Shown: positions 35,532 to 43,952 of the stretch, piece after piece
How positions within the stretch are numbered: position 1 is the first letter of the stretch
Layout of the letters: each line of letters begins with the position of its first letter
Origin: Hyphomicrobiales bacterium
GTDB lineage: Bacteria; Pseudomonadota; Alphaproteobacteria; Rhizobiales; Rhizobiaceae
DNA: 64,000 nt
Assembly (NCBI GenBank): GCA_900489925.1
Contig: UEHQ01000022.1
Span: 39,933-103,932, forward strand
Direction: 5' to 3'
Translations under genes and position numbers: made by a program
Notes under the pieces: generated by a model
The model's input: the letters and a program-made list of their open reading frames with translations, nothing else
Told to the model about the DNA's origin: nothing
Databases searched by the model: none

Positions 35532-36374
35532 GTGACCATTTCAGTATCAGTACGCCAGGTCGTCGGACCTGAGGATGCCGCGAGGCGCGACACGCAGGGC
35601 CTGCGCGACGGTTTCGTCATCGAGAACCTGTTTCGCCCAGGCGAGGCCAATCTGACCTACAGCCACCTCGATCGCATGATCGTTGGCGGCGTCATGCCGA
35701 CTGCCGGTTCTCTGGAGATCGCCGCGATCGCCCAGACCGGCACGGAGCGCTTTCTCGACCGTCGCGAGGCCGCCATCGTCAATATCGGTGGTGCCGGCAC
35801 CGTCAGCGTAGGAGGTAAGGCTTACGAACTCGGCTTCCAGGAAGCGCTCTATATCGGGATGGGCGAGGGGGCTTTGAGCTTCGCCAGCAAGGACCCGGCG
35901 GCGCCGGCGCTCTTCTATCTCCTGAGTGCGCCAGCGCATCGGACGTGCCCGACGGTGCATATCACCCGCGAGATGGCCAAAAAGGTGGTCGTGGGCTCGG
36001 CGGAGGAATCCAACGCCCGCACCATCAATCAATACGTCCACCCCGATGTCTGCGACAGCTGCCAGTTGCTCGTGGGGCTGACGATGTTCGAGCCGGGGTC
36101 GGTCTGGAACACCATGCCGGCGCACGTTCACGATCGGCGCATGGAGGTCTATCTCTACTTCGGCATGCAGGAGCAGACGCGCATCTTTCATTTCATGGGC
36201 GAACCCAGCGAGACGCGGCATGTCGTGCTGAAGAACCACGATGCGGTGCTGTCGCCCGGCTGGTCCATCCATTCCGGCGCCGGAACCGGTCGTTACGCCT
36301 TCATCTGGGCGATGGCCGGCGATAACATGAGCTTCACCGACATGGACAAGGTGCCGATGGAAGACCTGCGATGA
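35532..36374 (+). CDS. kduI: 5-dehydro-4-deoxy-D-glucuronate isomerase (KduI)
   Basis: A 280-residue cupin isomerase that converts 5-keto-4-deoxyuronate (4-deoxy-L-threo-5-hexosulose uronate) to 3-deoxy-D-glycero-2,5-hexodiulosonate. The zinc site is MPAHVHDRRMEVYLYF near residues 195-210, with two His and a Glu; a further His lies in GWSIHSGAGTGRYAFIW. Length equals the family norm (about 278). It starts at GTG 35532 after AAGGGG. It overlaps kduD (ATGA), the standard partner enzyme, so these two catalyse successive steps from unsaturated uronates toward KDG. Confidence 0.95.
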   Translation: MTISVSVRQVVGPEDAARRDTQGLRDGFVIENLFRPGEANLTYSHLDRMIVGGVMPTAGSLEIAAIAQTGTERFLDRREAAIVNIGGAGTVSVGGKAYELGFQEALYIGMGEGALSFASKDPAAPALFYLLSAPAHRTCPTVHITREMAKKVVVGSAEESNARTINQYVHPDVCDSCQLLVGLTMFEPGSVWNTMPAHVHDRRMEVYLYFGMQEQTRIFHFMGEPSETRHVVLKNHDAVLSPGWSIHSGAGTGRYAFIWAMAGDNMSFTDMDKVPMEDLR

Positions 36375-37126
36375 GCCTTTTCGATCTCACCGGTCGCTGG
36401 GCCATCGTCACCGGCGCCAATGCCGGTATCGGCCAGGCCATCGCGGTTGGGCTTGCGCAAGCGGGCGCCGACATCGTCGGCGTCGGCCGCTCGGCGATGG
36501 ACGGCACAGCGGATGCGGTCACATCGACGGGGCGCCGGTTCGTATCGCTCAAGGCGGACCTGTCCGATATCGGGGAGGCAAAGGCCGTTGTCGAACGCGC
36601 CCTTGCCGCCGGCGCCTCGCCCGATATCCTCGTTAACAATGCCGGCATCATCCGCCGCGCCGATGCGCTGGAGTTCACCGAAGAGGATTGGGACGCGGTG
36701 CTCGACACCAACCTGAAATCGGTCTTCTTCCTCTGCCAAGCCTTCGCGAAGGCCGCAGTCGTGCGGCAGGCGCCGGCGAAGATCATCAATATCGCCTCGC
36801 TCCTCTCATTCCAGGGCGGAATCCGCATTCCGTCCTACACGGCGGCGAAAAGCGGGCTCGCAGGCATCACCCGGCTGATGGCGAACGAGTGGGCCTCGAA
36901 GGGCATCAACGTGAATGCCATCGCCCCCGGTTATGTCGAAACCAACAACACAGAGGCGCTTCGCGCCGACGCGGAGCGAAGCGCGGATATCCTCAAGCGC
37001 ATCCCGGCCGCCCGCTGGGCAAAGGCCGAGGATATGGTGGGCACGGCGGTCTATCTCGCCTCGCGCGCTTCCGATTATGTTCATGGCACGGTGCTGCCGG
37101 TGGATGGCGGCTGGCTTGCCCGATAG
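36371..37126 (+). CDS. kduD: 2-dehydro-3-deoxy-D-gluconate 5-dehydrogenase (KduD)
   Basis: A 251-residue short-chain dehydrogenase that reduces 2,5-diketo-3-deoxygluconate to 2-keto-3-deoxygluconate with NADH. Visible motifs are the cofactor TGANAGIG near 16-23, NNAGI, the catalytic Ser in NIASLLS and the YTAAK motif (YxxxK), and ETNNTEALR after the PG(Y) motif, which is typical of KduD. It overlaps kduI by 4 bases and ends the operon. No KDG kinase or KDPG aldolase gene is found nearby. Confidence 0.93.
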   Translation: MSLFDLTGRWAIVTGANAGIGQAIAVGLAQAGADIVGVGRSAMDGTADAVTSTGRRFVSLKADLSDIGEAKAVVERALAAGASPDILVNNAGIIRRADALEFTEEDWDAVLDTNLKSVFFLCQAFAKAAVVRQAPAKIINIASLLSFQGGIRIPSYTAAKSGLAGITRLMANEWASKGINVNAIAPGYVETNNTEALRADAERSADILKRIPAARWAKAEDMVGTAVYLASRASDYVHGTVLPVDGGWLAR

Positions 37127-37248
37127 GACGTCGGTCACACCTAGACTCTTTCTGCCCGAAGCGAGTTAGGCGTCCGTCTGACAGTCTCTCGGACGAAGTT
37201 GCTTTCCAACTCTCACGCATAAGCTTTCGCTCACTTGCTTGTAGCGGC

Positions 37249-37280
37249 GGAAGTCGGATCCTGAGGGAGACCCGACTTCC
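37249..37280 (+). terminator. Hairpin between convergent kduD and the acyltransferase fusion
   Basis: A perfect 9-bp stem (GGAAGTCGG 37249-37257 with CCGACTTCC 37272-37280) with a 14-base loop lies between two convergent genes, where it could stop transcription from both sides. There is no clear T-run on either strand. Confidence 0.45.
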
Positions 37281-37315
37281 TGCTCGGTTGGCGTCACTTA
37301 CGGTGGCACTTCACT

Positions 37316-40300
37316 TCATGCGACCTGCTGCTGCGACGCGCTTTCGGCCATTTTGCGCGCCGTGACAAAATCCACTTTCCCCGAACCAAGCACCGGCACC
37401 TTGCCGATGTTGACCTCGGCCGGCACCATCATGTCCATGGCGCCCTTCGACTTGGCGAAGGCAAGGAACTCGGCGCGGCTGGCGGTCGGCGCCTCGGTCA
37501 GGAGTACCAGCCGCTCGCCCTTCTTGGCATCGGGCACCGAGGAGACGACCGAAAGGGCGCCGGGCCAGAGCTCGCCGGCGAGCGCCTCGACGGCTGCAAG
37601 CGAGACCATCTCGCCGCCGATCTTGGCAAAGCGTTTGGCCCGGCCGCGGATCTTGACGAAGCCGTCCTCGTCGATCGTGACGATGTCTCCGGTGTCGTGC
37701 CAGCCGTCTGTGAGCGGTTCGATGACGCCTGGATTTTCTGCACGCAGGTAGCCTGCCATCACATTGGCGCCGCGCACGTGCAGCCGGCCACCCTCATCGA
37801 TGCCCGGCATCGCTTCCAGCTTCCATTCCATGCCCGGCAGGATTTTGCCGACCGTGCCAGACCTGTTGTACATCGGCGTATTGATCGAGATAACAGGCGC
37901 TGTCTCGGTAACGCCGTAACCTTCGAGAATGCGCAGGCCGAACTTTTCCATATAGGTCTGGCGCGTCGAGGCCTTCACCGGCTCGGCGCCCGAGAAGATG
38001 TAGCGGATCGAGCGAAAGTCATAGGGATGCGCCGTCCTGCTGTAGCCGTTGAGGAAGGTGTCGGTGCCGAAGATGATCGTGGCATTGGAGACATAGATCA
38101 ACTCCGGCACGATGCGGTAATGCAGCGGCGAGGGATAGAAATAGACTGGCACACCCGAGATCAGCGGCAGCACGGTACCCGCCGTCAAGCCGAAGGAGTG
38201 GAAGACCGGTAGGATGTTGAACACCTTGTCGCCGCTGTGAAAGTCGATGCGGGCGGCGGCTTGGGCAGCGTTCGACAGCACGTTGCGGTGGGTCAGCACC
38301 ACGCCCTTCGGTGTGCCTTCCGAACCCGAGGTGAAGAGGATGACGGCCGGGTCGTCGGGTTGGCGTTTGACCAGCGGTCGCGCCTTCCTGAGATAGCCGA
38401 CAATCTTGTCCTTGAGGGTGACCTCGGTTCTCAAGTCATCAAGCCAGACGATCGTCAGTTCCTTTTCCAGAGCCTCGATGACGGGGCCAAGCTTTGCCTG
38501 GGTCACGAAAGCCCGCGAGGTCAGCACGTGCCTGACTTCTGCCGCCTTGCAGGCTGAGAGAATATTGGCGGCACCGGCTGTGAAGTTCAGCATGGCCGGG
38601 ACCTTGCCCGCCGTCATGACGCCGAGCAGTGTGGCGGCCGCGCCATTGGCATTCGGCAGCATGACGCCGAGGTTCCGCTCGGGGAAACGGGCACGGAATT
38701 TCGGCCCGAGCACCGCCGCGCCGGTCAGCAATTTGCCATAGGTGAGCCGGCCGGTGAGCGGATCTTCGACCGCAAGCTTCTTCATCCCGAATTCGTGGCC
38801 CGCCTGTATGACCCGGTCGAGAATGGTCGAAGAGGTATCGGCGGTGCGAAACAAAAGGTTCGACATCACCTGGTAGAGGGCGGCGCCCGCGGCAACGCGA
38901 CGCTTGCGGCCTTTGAGCTCCGGCGGCACTTCGAGCTTCACCGGCTCCAGGATCGTGACCTTGACCTTGGGGAACAGCCGGCGGCGGATCTTGCCATCGC
39001 CGAGATAGGAGAGATAGCTCTTCTCCAGCCCGTCGATCTTGACTGGTACGACCATCGAACCGGTTTTATCGGCGACCATGGCAGCGCCGTCGTAAACTTT
39101 CATCAGCGTGCCGGTCACCGTCAGGCGGCCTTCGGGGAAGATCCCGATCGGATTGCCTTCCTGCACCACCTTGATCAGCGAGCGGGTTGCCATCGGCTTT
39201 GTCGGGTCGAGAGGCAGGAATTTGCACATCTTCAGGAAGGGGCGCACCCACCAGGCCTGGGCGATTTTGTAATCTACGGCAAAGACCGGTTCCTCTTCGG
39301 TGATGGCAAGCGCCAACGCGCCGTCGAGCAGGCTGACGTGGTTCAAGGCAATAATCGGCGCCCGGCCGGCCTTTTTGATGTTCTCCAGTCCCTCGACTTC
39401 CAGCCGCATGAAGGCGCGGAACAGGATCGAAATGAAATCGCGGAAAGCGTTCGTCGGCAGCGTCTTCAGCATCAGCCAGGCCACCGCGAAGTTGATAATG
39501 CCGAGGCCGATCAGGATCTGCGGGATGGAGGCGCCCAATGCCTGCAGAACGGCGACAAGGCCGAGGCCGACAGTGATGAAGAGTGCGGAGAGCACGTTGG
39601 CTGCACCGATGACGCGGGCGCGGCGATCCTCATGTGCCCAGGTCTGAAGCGCCGCGAATGTCGGGACAGCGATGAAGGCACCCGAGATTGCCATGCCGGC
39701 GAGATCGATGGCGACGCGGATGGTGTTCTGTCCAGCGAAGAATCCGGCAATCGTCGTGGCATGGCTTGTCGATTGCAGGCCCCAGAGGTTCCAGGCGAGG
39801 TCGAGGCTGAAAAGGCCTAGAAGCGCCGTGCCGACAGGCGCCGGCAAGAGCACAATGCGGCCCGACGACATCCAGGCGGCAATGCCCGAACCGACGGCAA
39901 CGGCGATCGCAAAGACCGTGAGATAGGCCGGCACGACGAGCTCGGAGCCGCCAAGCAGTTCGGTGACCATGGTCGGCAGGATGGAGAGGGTGAAGGCCCC
40001 GACCAGCCAGAACCAGCAGTTCATCAGCGCAGACCGCCACAACCGCTTGTCCTGACGGATCTCCATGACGAGGTTATAGCTGGAGCGGATGACATTGCGG
40101 TCGATTGTCAGATCCGGTGCCTTGGAACCGGTCGGTGGGATCATCCGGCTGGCCAGCCAGCAGATCACCGAAAGCCCCATCATCATCGAGCCGAAGAGGA
40201 CGACGTTGTCGCCGTTGGAAAAGGCAAGGGCTGCGACGATCGTGCCGCCGAGAATGGCGATGAAGGTGCCACCCTCGATCCAGGCGTTGGCCTTCGGCAG

Positions 40301-40708
40301 GTCGCGACGCTCCAGATGATCGGGCAGGATGCCGTATTTGATTGGCCCGAACAGAGCCGAGACGACGCCGAAGCCGAAGAGCGCGGCCATCAGCACGAAA
40401 ATGGAAGAGAAGCCAAGGCCGACGACGGCAAGGGCGGCGACCGCGATCTCGCAGCGCTTCAGGAGTTCGGCGACCTTTGCCTTGTCGTGCTTGTCGGCGA
40501 TCTCACCGCCGATTGCCGAGAGCAGCAGGAAGGGCACGATGAGAATGACGCCCGCAAGCGTCACAAGGGCAGCGCCTTCGCTTGCCGACATCTTGAACAG
40601 GATGAGAAATACCAGGGTATTCTTGAGGAAGTTGTCGTTGAAGGCAGTCAGGAACTGTGTCCAGAACAGCGGCGCGAATTTCCTCGACGTCATTAGCTTG
40701 TGTTGCAC
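37316..40708 (-). CDS. MFS transporter/acyltransferase/acyl-ACP ligase fusion (LplT-Aas type)
   Basis: A 1130-residue inner membrane protein with three parts. Residues 1-410 are an LplT-like MFS transporter with about twelve helices. About 430-640 is a PlsC-type acyltransferase with the HX4D motif in NHVSLLDGAL (near 456) and FPEGRLTVTG. About 650-1110 is an AMP-forming ligase with the P-loop LFTSGSEGTPKGV (near 796), GYGVTETAP and DTGDIVTID. In Escherichia coli lplT and aas are separate; together they import lysophospholipids and re-acylate them with an acyl group activated on ACP. The fusion thus encodes the complete 2-acylglycerophosphoethanolamine recycling route. GTG 40708 (after AAGGGGG) is preferred over ATG 40693. 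It stands alone. Confidence 0.92.
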   Translation of the reverse strand: MQHKLMTSRKFAPLFWTQFLTAFNDNFLKNTLVFLILFKMSASEGAALVTLAGVILIVPFLLLSAIGGEIADKHDKAKVAELLKRCEIAVAALAVVGLGFSSIFVLMAALFGFGVVSALFGPIKYGILPDHLERRDLPKANAWIEGGTFIAILGGTIVAALAFSNGDNVVLFGSMMMGLSVICWLASRMIPPTGSKAPDLTIDRNVIRSSYNLVMEIRQDKRLWRSALMNCWFWLVGAFTLSILPTMVTELLGGSELVVPAYLTVFAIAVAVGSGIAAWMSSGRIVLLPAPVGTALLGLFSLDLAWNLWGLQSTSHATTIAGFFAGQNTIRVAIDLAGMAISGAFIAVPTFAALQTWAHEDRRARVIGAANVLSALFITVGLGLVAVLQALGASIPQILIGLGIINFAVAWLMLKTLPTNAFRDFISILFRAFMRLEVEGLENIKKAGRAPIIALNHVSLLDGALALAITEEEPVFAVDYKIAQAWWVRPFLKMCKFLPLDPTKPMATRSLIKVVQEGNPIGIFPEGRLTVTGTLMKVYDGAAMVADKTGSMVVPVKIDGLEKSYLSYLGDGKIRRRLFPKVKVTILEPVKLEVPPELKGRKRRVAAGAALYQVMSNLLFRTADTSSTILDRVIQAGHEFGMKKLAVEDPLTGRLTYGKLLTGAAVLGPKFRARFPERNLGVMLPNANGAAATLLGVMTAGKVPAMLNFTAGAANILSACKAAEVRHVLTSRAFVTQAKLGPVIEALEKELTIVWLDDLRTEVTLKDKIVGYLRKARPLVKRQPDDPAVILFTSGSEGTPKGVVLTHRNVLSNAAQAAARIDFHSGDKVFNILPVFHSFGLTAGTVLPLISGVPVYFYPSPLHYRIVPELIYVSNATIIFGTDTFLNGYSRTAHPYDFRSIRYIFSGAEPVKASTRQTYMEKFGLRILEGYGVTETAPVISINTPMYNRSGTVGKILPGMEWKLEAMPGIDEGGRLHVRGANVMAGYLRAENPGVIEPLTDGWHDTGDIVTIDEDGFVKIRGRAKRFAKIGGEMVSLAAVEALAGELWPGALSVVSSVPDAKKGERLVLLTEAPTASRAEFLAFAKSKGAMDMMVPAEVNIGKVPVLGSGKVDFVTARKMAESASQQQVA

Positions 40709-40800
40709 GGCAGGACCCCCTTGTGATGGGTAGCGAAGGCCACAGAGTTGTTACGCAAAAGTTGAATGCGATAACAACCCTGAGCGGTAGTTAATGAGGA

Positions 40801-41082
40801 TTAATCTTCACCGTTACGATTGAATTTGACCAGCAGCTTTTCGGTGCGGGCATCCTCAACCTTGCGGATCAGCTTTTCGGACTCGGCATTGTCGCGCAGG
40901 GTCTTGGTGATGTTCACCGTGGTCTGCACCAGCATCAGGATGCCCATGGCGAGATAGCCCTTGCCCCACAGATCAAGCGGCATCAGGTAGAGGCCGAGCG
41001 TCAGCATGAAGGCGGCCGCGCCGAAGGAAATGTAGGAGAAGCTGACCCAGCTTGCGGAATGTTTCTGGAAACTGTCGTTCAT
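40801..41082 (-). CDS. YiaA/YiaB-family inner membrane protein
   Basis: A 93-residue protein with the YiaA/YiaB two-helix domain: WVSFSYISFGAAAFMLTLGLYLMP, then LWGKGYLAMGILMLVQTTVNITKTLRD, and a charged cytosolic tail ending KLLVKFNRNGED. The start ATG 41082 is chosen because the domain begins immediately after it. It lies 31 bases downstream of the pspA-like gene on the same strand, a pairing that fits a membrane-stress operon. Specific function is unknown. Confidence 0.85.
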   Translation of the reverse strand: MNDSFQKHSASWVSFSYISFGAAAFMLTLGLYLMPLDLWGKGYLAMGILMLVQTTVNITKTLRDNAESEKLIRKVEDARTEKLLVKFNRNGED

Positions 41083-41113
41083 TGTGGCGAACCCTTGTGT
41101 GATCCTGTTGAGG

Positions 41114-41800
41114 TCAAGCGGCGGGATTGATGCGGTTGCGCAGGCGTGCCAGCACGTCATCGGCCGAGGCGTGCAACGGCGCGCCGCAACCGGCATTGGC
41201 CAGCTTTTCGATGATTCCGGCAGGGCGCGTGGAGGTCTCCATGGCCTTGAGAGCCGAGGCCGTCATCTCATTCTGGCTCTGGCGGATGCGAAGTCGCGCA
41301 AGCGTCTGTTCGGCATCGTCGAGCGTGGCAAGGCCTACGTCCGCGCCGGCGACATCAAGCTTCTGTGCTTCTTCCGTGGCGCGGGCCAAGCGCTCGCCGC
41401 GCTGCAGTTCCTGCAGGCGCATTTCTGACAGGCGGATAGTCCCCTTCAGTTTGTCGATTGCAGTCGTGAATTGCGCCTGAGCCTTTTCGGACTGGTCGCG
41501 TTCTGCCTCCAGATAGGCGATCGATTCAGCAGCCTCTCGAGCCAATGCTTCGTTGCCCTTGGCCAGCGCAACGCAGGCGCGGGCCTCAAGATCGTCTATG
41601 CGGGAGACGATCGTTGCGTGCTGCGTCCGCTCCTGCTCATTCTGAGCCATGGCGATCGCGACGCTGCGACGGGCAGACTGGATCGATTGGGCGGCATCGC
41701 GGATCTGCTGGGCGAGCAGAGGCACGGCGTTGCGATCGGCAAAGGCCTGTTCGGCGTCATGCGCCCTGCCTCGCAGCAAGATGGAAATCAGTTTGAACAT
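41114..41800 (-). CDS. PspA/IM30-family membrane stress protein
   Basis: A 228-residue, almost entirely helical protein with long coiled coils, as in PspA. The N-terminal amphipathic segment MFKLISILLRGRAHDAEQAF is the membrane-binding helix, followed by ARRSVAIAMAQNEQERTQ and a region of AEXXA-type repeats. A central coiled coil (residues about 45-135) and a loose C-terminal region are seen. Such proteins stabilise or repair the cytoplasmic membrane. It lacks the rest of the psp operon (pspB, C, F). It is divergent from a TetR gene, with three operator-like sites between. Confidence 0.85.
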   Translation of the reverse strand: MFKLISILLRGRAHDAEQAFADRNAVPLLAQQIRDAAQSIQSARRSVAIAMAQNEQERTQHATIVSRIDDLEARACVALAKGNEALAREAAESIAYLEAERDQSEKAQAQFTTAIDKLKGTIRLSEMRLQELQRGERLARATEEAQKLDVAGADVGLATLDDAEQTLARLRIRQSQNEMTASALKAMETSTRPAGIIEKLANAGCGAPLHASADDVLARLRNRINPAA

Positions 41801-41817
41801 TTCCTTCCTCCGGTTTA

Positions 41818-41830
41818 TGAACGCTGTTCA
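41818..41830. promoter_or_regulatory. TetR-type operator-like site 1
   Basis: TGAACGCTGTTCA is a near-palindrome of the same 13-base pattern TGAACGNCGTTCA found at 41854 and 41877; it differs in one arm. It starts 18 bases upstream of the pspA-like start codon and so could block its transcription. Confidence 0.6.
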
Positions 41831-41853
41831 CGAGTTGAGTTATGGCAGAATCG

Positions 41854-41866
41854 TGAACGACGTTCA
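41854..41866. promoter_or_regulatory. TetR-type operator-like site 2
   Basis: TGAACGACGTTCA is a perfect 6-bp inverted repeat with a one-base centre. It is the middle of three such sites between the divergent pspA-like and tetR genes. Confidence 0.7.
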
Positions 41867-41876
41867 AGAATAATTT

Positions 41877-41889
41877 TGAACGTCGTTCA
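41877..41889. promoter_or_regulatory. TetR-type operator-like site 3
   Basis: TGAACGTCGTTCA is a perfect 6-bp inverted repeat with a one-base centre, 23 bases after site 2 and 22 bases before the tetR start codon. Location suits autoregulation. Confidence 0.7.
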
Positions 41890-41911
41890 GGAAATCGAAG
41901 TGGAATGGTTA

Positions 41912-42523
41912 ATGGCCGGTCGACGGGAAGAAAAACGCGAGGATCTGAAGGCGCGGCTGATCGAGGCGGCGCGCGACCGCATCGCGCGTGACGGTCTTGT
42001 CAATCTCAGGGCCCGTGACATCACGCAGGACGCAGGTTGCGCGCTTGGCGGGCTCTACACGGTCTTCTCGGACCTTGCCCAACTCGTCATCCACGTCAAT
42101 TCCGCAACGCTGAAGGCGTTGGAGGCAAAGCTGACGCTCACGGAGGCGAGGGATCTCAGCCCGACGGACCGGCTGCGCAACCTCGCGCAGGGTTATCTGA
42201 GCTTTGCCATAGAGCACCGCAATCTCTGGAAAGCGCTATTCGACCACTTTCCGCCCGACACCAGTCCGACGCCGCAATGGCATCTCGATGAGCATCTCTT
42301 CCTAATGGATGTGATCGCCGAACCGTTGGCCGAGCTGCAGCCCGACATGTCCGCGGAGGACCGCGCCATCCGCGCCCGCACGCTCTTCGGCGCCGTCCAC
42401 GGCGTCATCAGCATCAGCCTGGAGGGCCGTTTCGTGGGGCTGCCGCCAGAGCGCCTTGCATTTGAGGTAGACGAACTCGTCCTGACGATCGCCGCCGGCG
42501 CTGCAAAGCGGCGTGAGATGTAG
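41912..42523 (+). CDS. TetR-family transcriptional regulator
   Basis: A 203-residue TetR/AcrR regulator. The HTH is DLKARLIEAARDRIARDGL with a typical ITQDAGCALGGLYTVFSDLAQL recognition helix and conserved tail. A helical ligand-binding domain follows from about 60. ATG 41912 is chosen; GTG 41900 is in frame but the three operators end only 11 bases before it. Divergent from the pspA-like/YiaA pair, it is very likely their repressor and its own. No enzyme or pump gene lies next to it, so the inducer may be a membrane stress compound. Confidence 0.9.
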   Translation: MAGRREEKREDLKARLIEAARDRIARDGLVNLRARDITQDAGCALGGLYTVFSDLAQLVIHVNSATLKALEAKLTLTEARDLSPTDRLRNLAQGYLSFAIEHRNLWKALFDHFPPDTSPTPQWHLDEHLFLMDVIAEPLAELQPDMSAEDRAIRARTLFGAVHGVISISLEGRFVGLPPERLAFEVDELVLTIAAGAAKRREM

Positions 42524-42719
42524 GCAGGTGAGGTGCACCACCGTGACCGAAGAAAGCGCGCGCAGGTGAAGAGTAAAATATTGCGACTTTGAGTAGATTA
42601 TTTATACTTTCCGAACAAGTCTTGACGATAATGTCGGGCAAAGCCCGATATTCTAATCATACCAACTGTTTCGGTTCGACATGGTCGCAATACCCATTAG
42701 TCAAACTCGCGAGGACTCC

Positions 42720-43886
42720 ATGTTGGACATGGAGAATCTGATCCTCGACATCTCCATGGCACGGGGGCTGGCGGATATCATGTCCGCTGTACGGCTGGCG
42801 GCAAGAAGACTTGTTGGCGCGGATGGCATTACTTTCGTCCTGCGCGAAGATGGGATCTGCCACTACGCTGACGAGGATGCCATTGGGCCGCTTTGGAAGG
42901 GCCAGAGATTTCCACTGGAGCAATGCATTTCGGGATGGGCGATGCTCAATCGCCAAGCCGCGATCGTCGAAGACATCTATGCGGATGATCGCGTTCCGCA
43001 TGCCGTGTACCGCCCAACCTTCGTGCGCAGCCTTGTCATGATGCCGGTGCGAGAAGAGGATCCGGTCGGCGCCATCGGAGCCTACTGGGCAAAGCAACAC
43101 GTTCCTTGCTCGCAGAGTGTTCAAGTCCTTCGGCGCATCGCAAACAGCGCGGCCGTCGGCATGACCAATGTTGCCCTGATCAATTCGCTGGCCGCGTCAA
43201 AAGAAGAGGCGCTGCGGGCGAAGGATGCCATCATTCTGGCAATGGCATCGCTGGCCGAAACTCGGGACAACGAAACCGGAAATCACATTCGGCGCACACA
43301 GCACTACATTCGCGTTCTGGCAGAGGCGGCGAGTGTTCATCCGGCGTTCCGGTCGGAACTGAGCGGCGCGGTTATCGAGCTTCTTTATAAGTCGGCACCC
43401 CTCCACGATATCGGCAAGGTTGGCATCCCCGACCGCATTCTGCTCAAGCCTGGAAAGTTGAGCGCGGATGAATTCGCGATCATGAAAACCCATTCTGAAT
43501 TGGGCATGTCGGCAATCGCCAACGCGCAGCAGCATCTTGGCGTGTCGAACAATTTCTTGAGCGTCGCTCAAGAGATCGCACTGACGCATCACGAGAAATG
43601 GGACGGCTCCGGCTACCCGCGCGGACTGAAGGGCAGAGACATTCCCCTGGCGGGACGTCTGATGGCCCTCGCCGACGTGTACGATGCCCTCGTCTCGGAA
43701 AGGGTCTACAAATCTGCCGTTCCCCATGAGGAGGCCGTCGCGATTATTCTCGGCGAAAAGGGAAAGCATTTCGATCCGGATCTCGTCGACGTCTTTGAAA
43801 CGGTTGCTCTGCGCTTCAAGGAGATTCATCGAGAGTTTATGGACGTGCGAAACGCAATTGAAGGAAGTTCGGCGATCGCGTCCTAG
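42720..43886 (+). CDS. GAF-domain HD-GYP cyclic-di-GMP phosphodiesterase
   Basis: A 388-residue signalling protein. Residues about 10-155 form a GAF sensor (REDGICHYADEDAIGPLWKGQRFPL, MMPVREEDPVGAIGAYWA). From about 180 is an HD-GYP domain with AETRDNETGNHIRRTQHY, the catalytic HDIGKVGIPD, then HHEKWDGSGYPRGLKGRDIPLAGRLMALADVYDAL. The HD, GYP and ALADVYDAL residues are intact, so it should hydrolyse c-di-GMP to GMP or pGpG. ATG 42720 is chosen because GAGGA lies 4 bases before it; ATG 42681 in the same frame lacks a ribosome site. It is a single gene whose likely input is a GAF-bound small molecule. Confidence 0.88.
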   Translation: MLDMENLILDISMARGLADIMSAVRLAARRLVGADGITFVLREDGICHYADEDAIGPLWKGQRFPLEQCISGWAMLNRQAAIVEDIYADDRVPHAVYRPTFVRSLVMMPVREEDPVGAIGAYWAKQHVPCSQSVQVLRRIANSAAVGMTNVALINSLAASKEEALRAKDAIILAMASLAETRDNETGNHIRRTQHYIRVLAEAASVHPAFRSELSGAVIELLYKSAPLHDIGKVGIPDRILLKPGKLSADEFAIMKTHSELGMSAIANAQQHLGVSNNFLSVAQEIALTHHEKWDGSGYPRGLKGRDIPLAGRLMALADVYDALVSERVYKSAVPHEEAVAIILGEKGKHFDPDLVDVFETVALRFKEIHREFMDVRNAIEGSSAIAS

Positions 43887-43952
43887 CGTCGTCTTGAAGA
43901 CGTTTGCTGCCCCGTTGTCGTCAGTGTCGGCTTGGTATGAGCCGGCAGTTTC

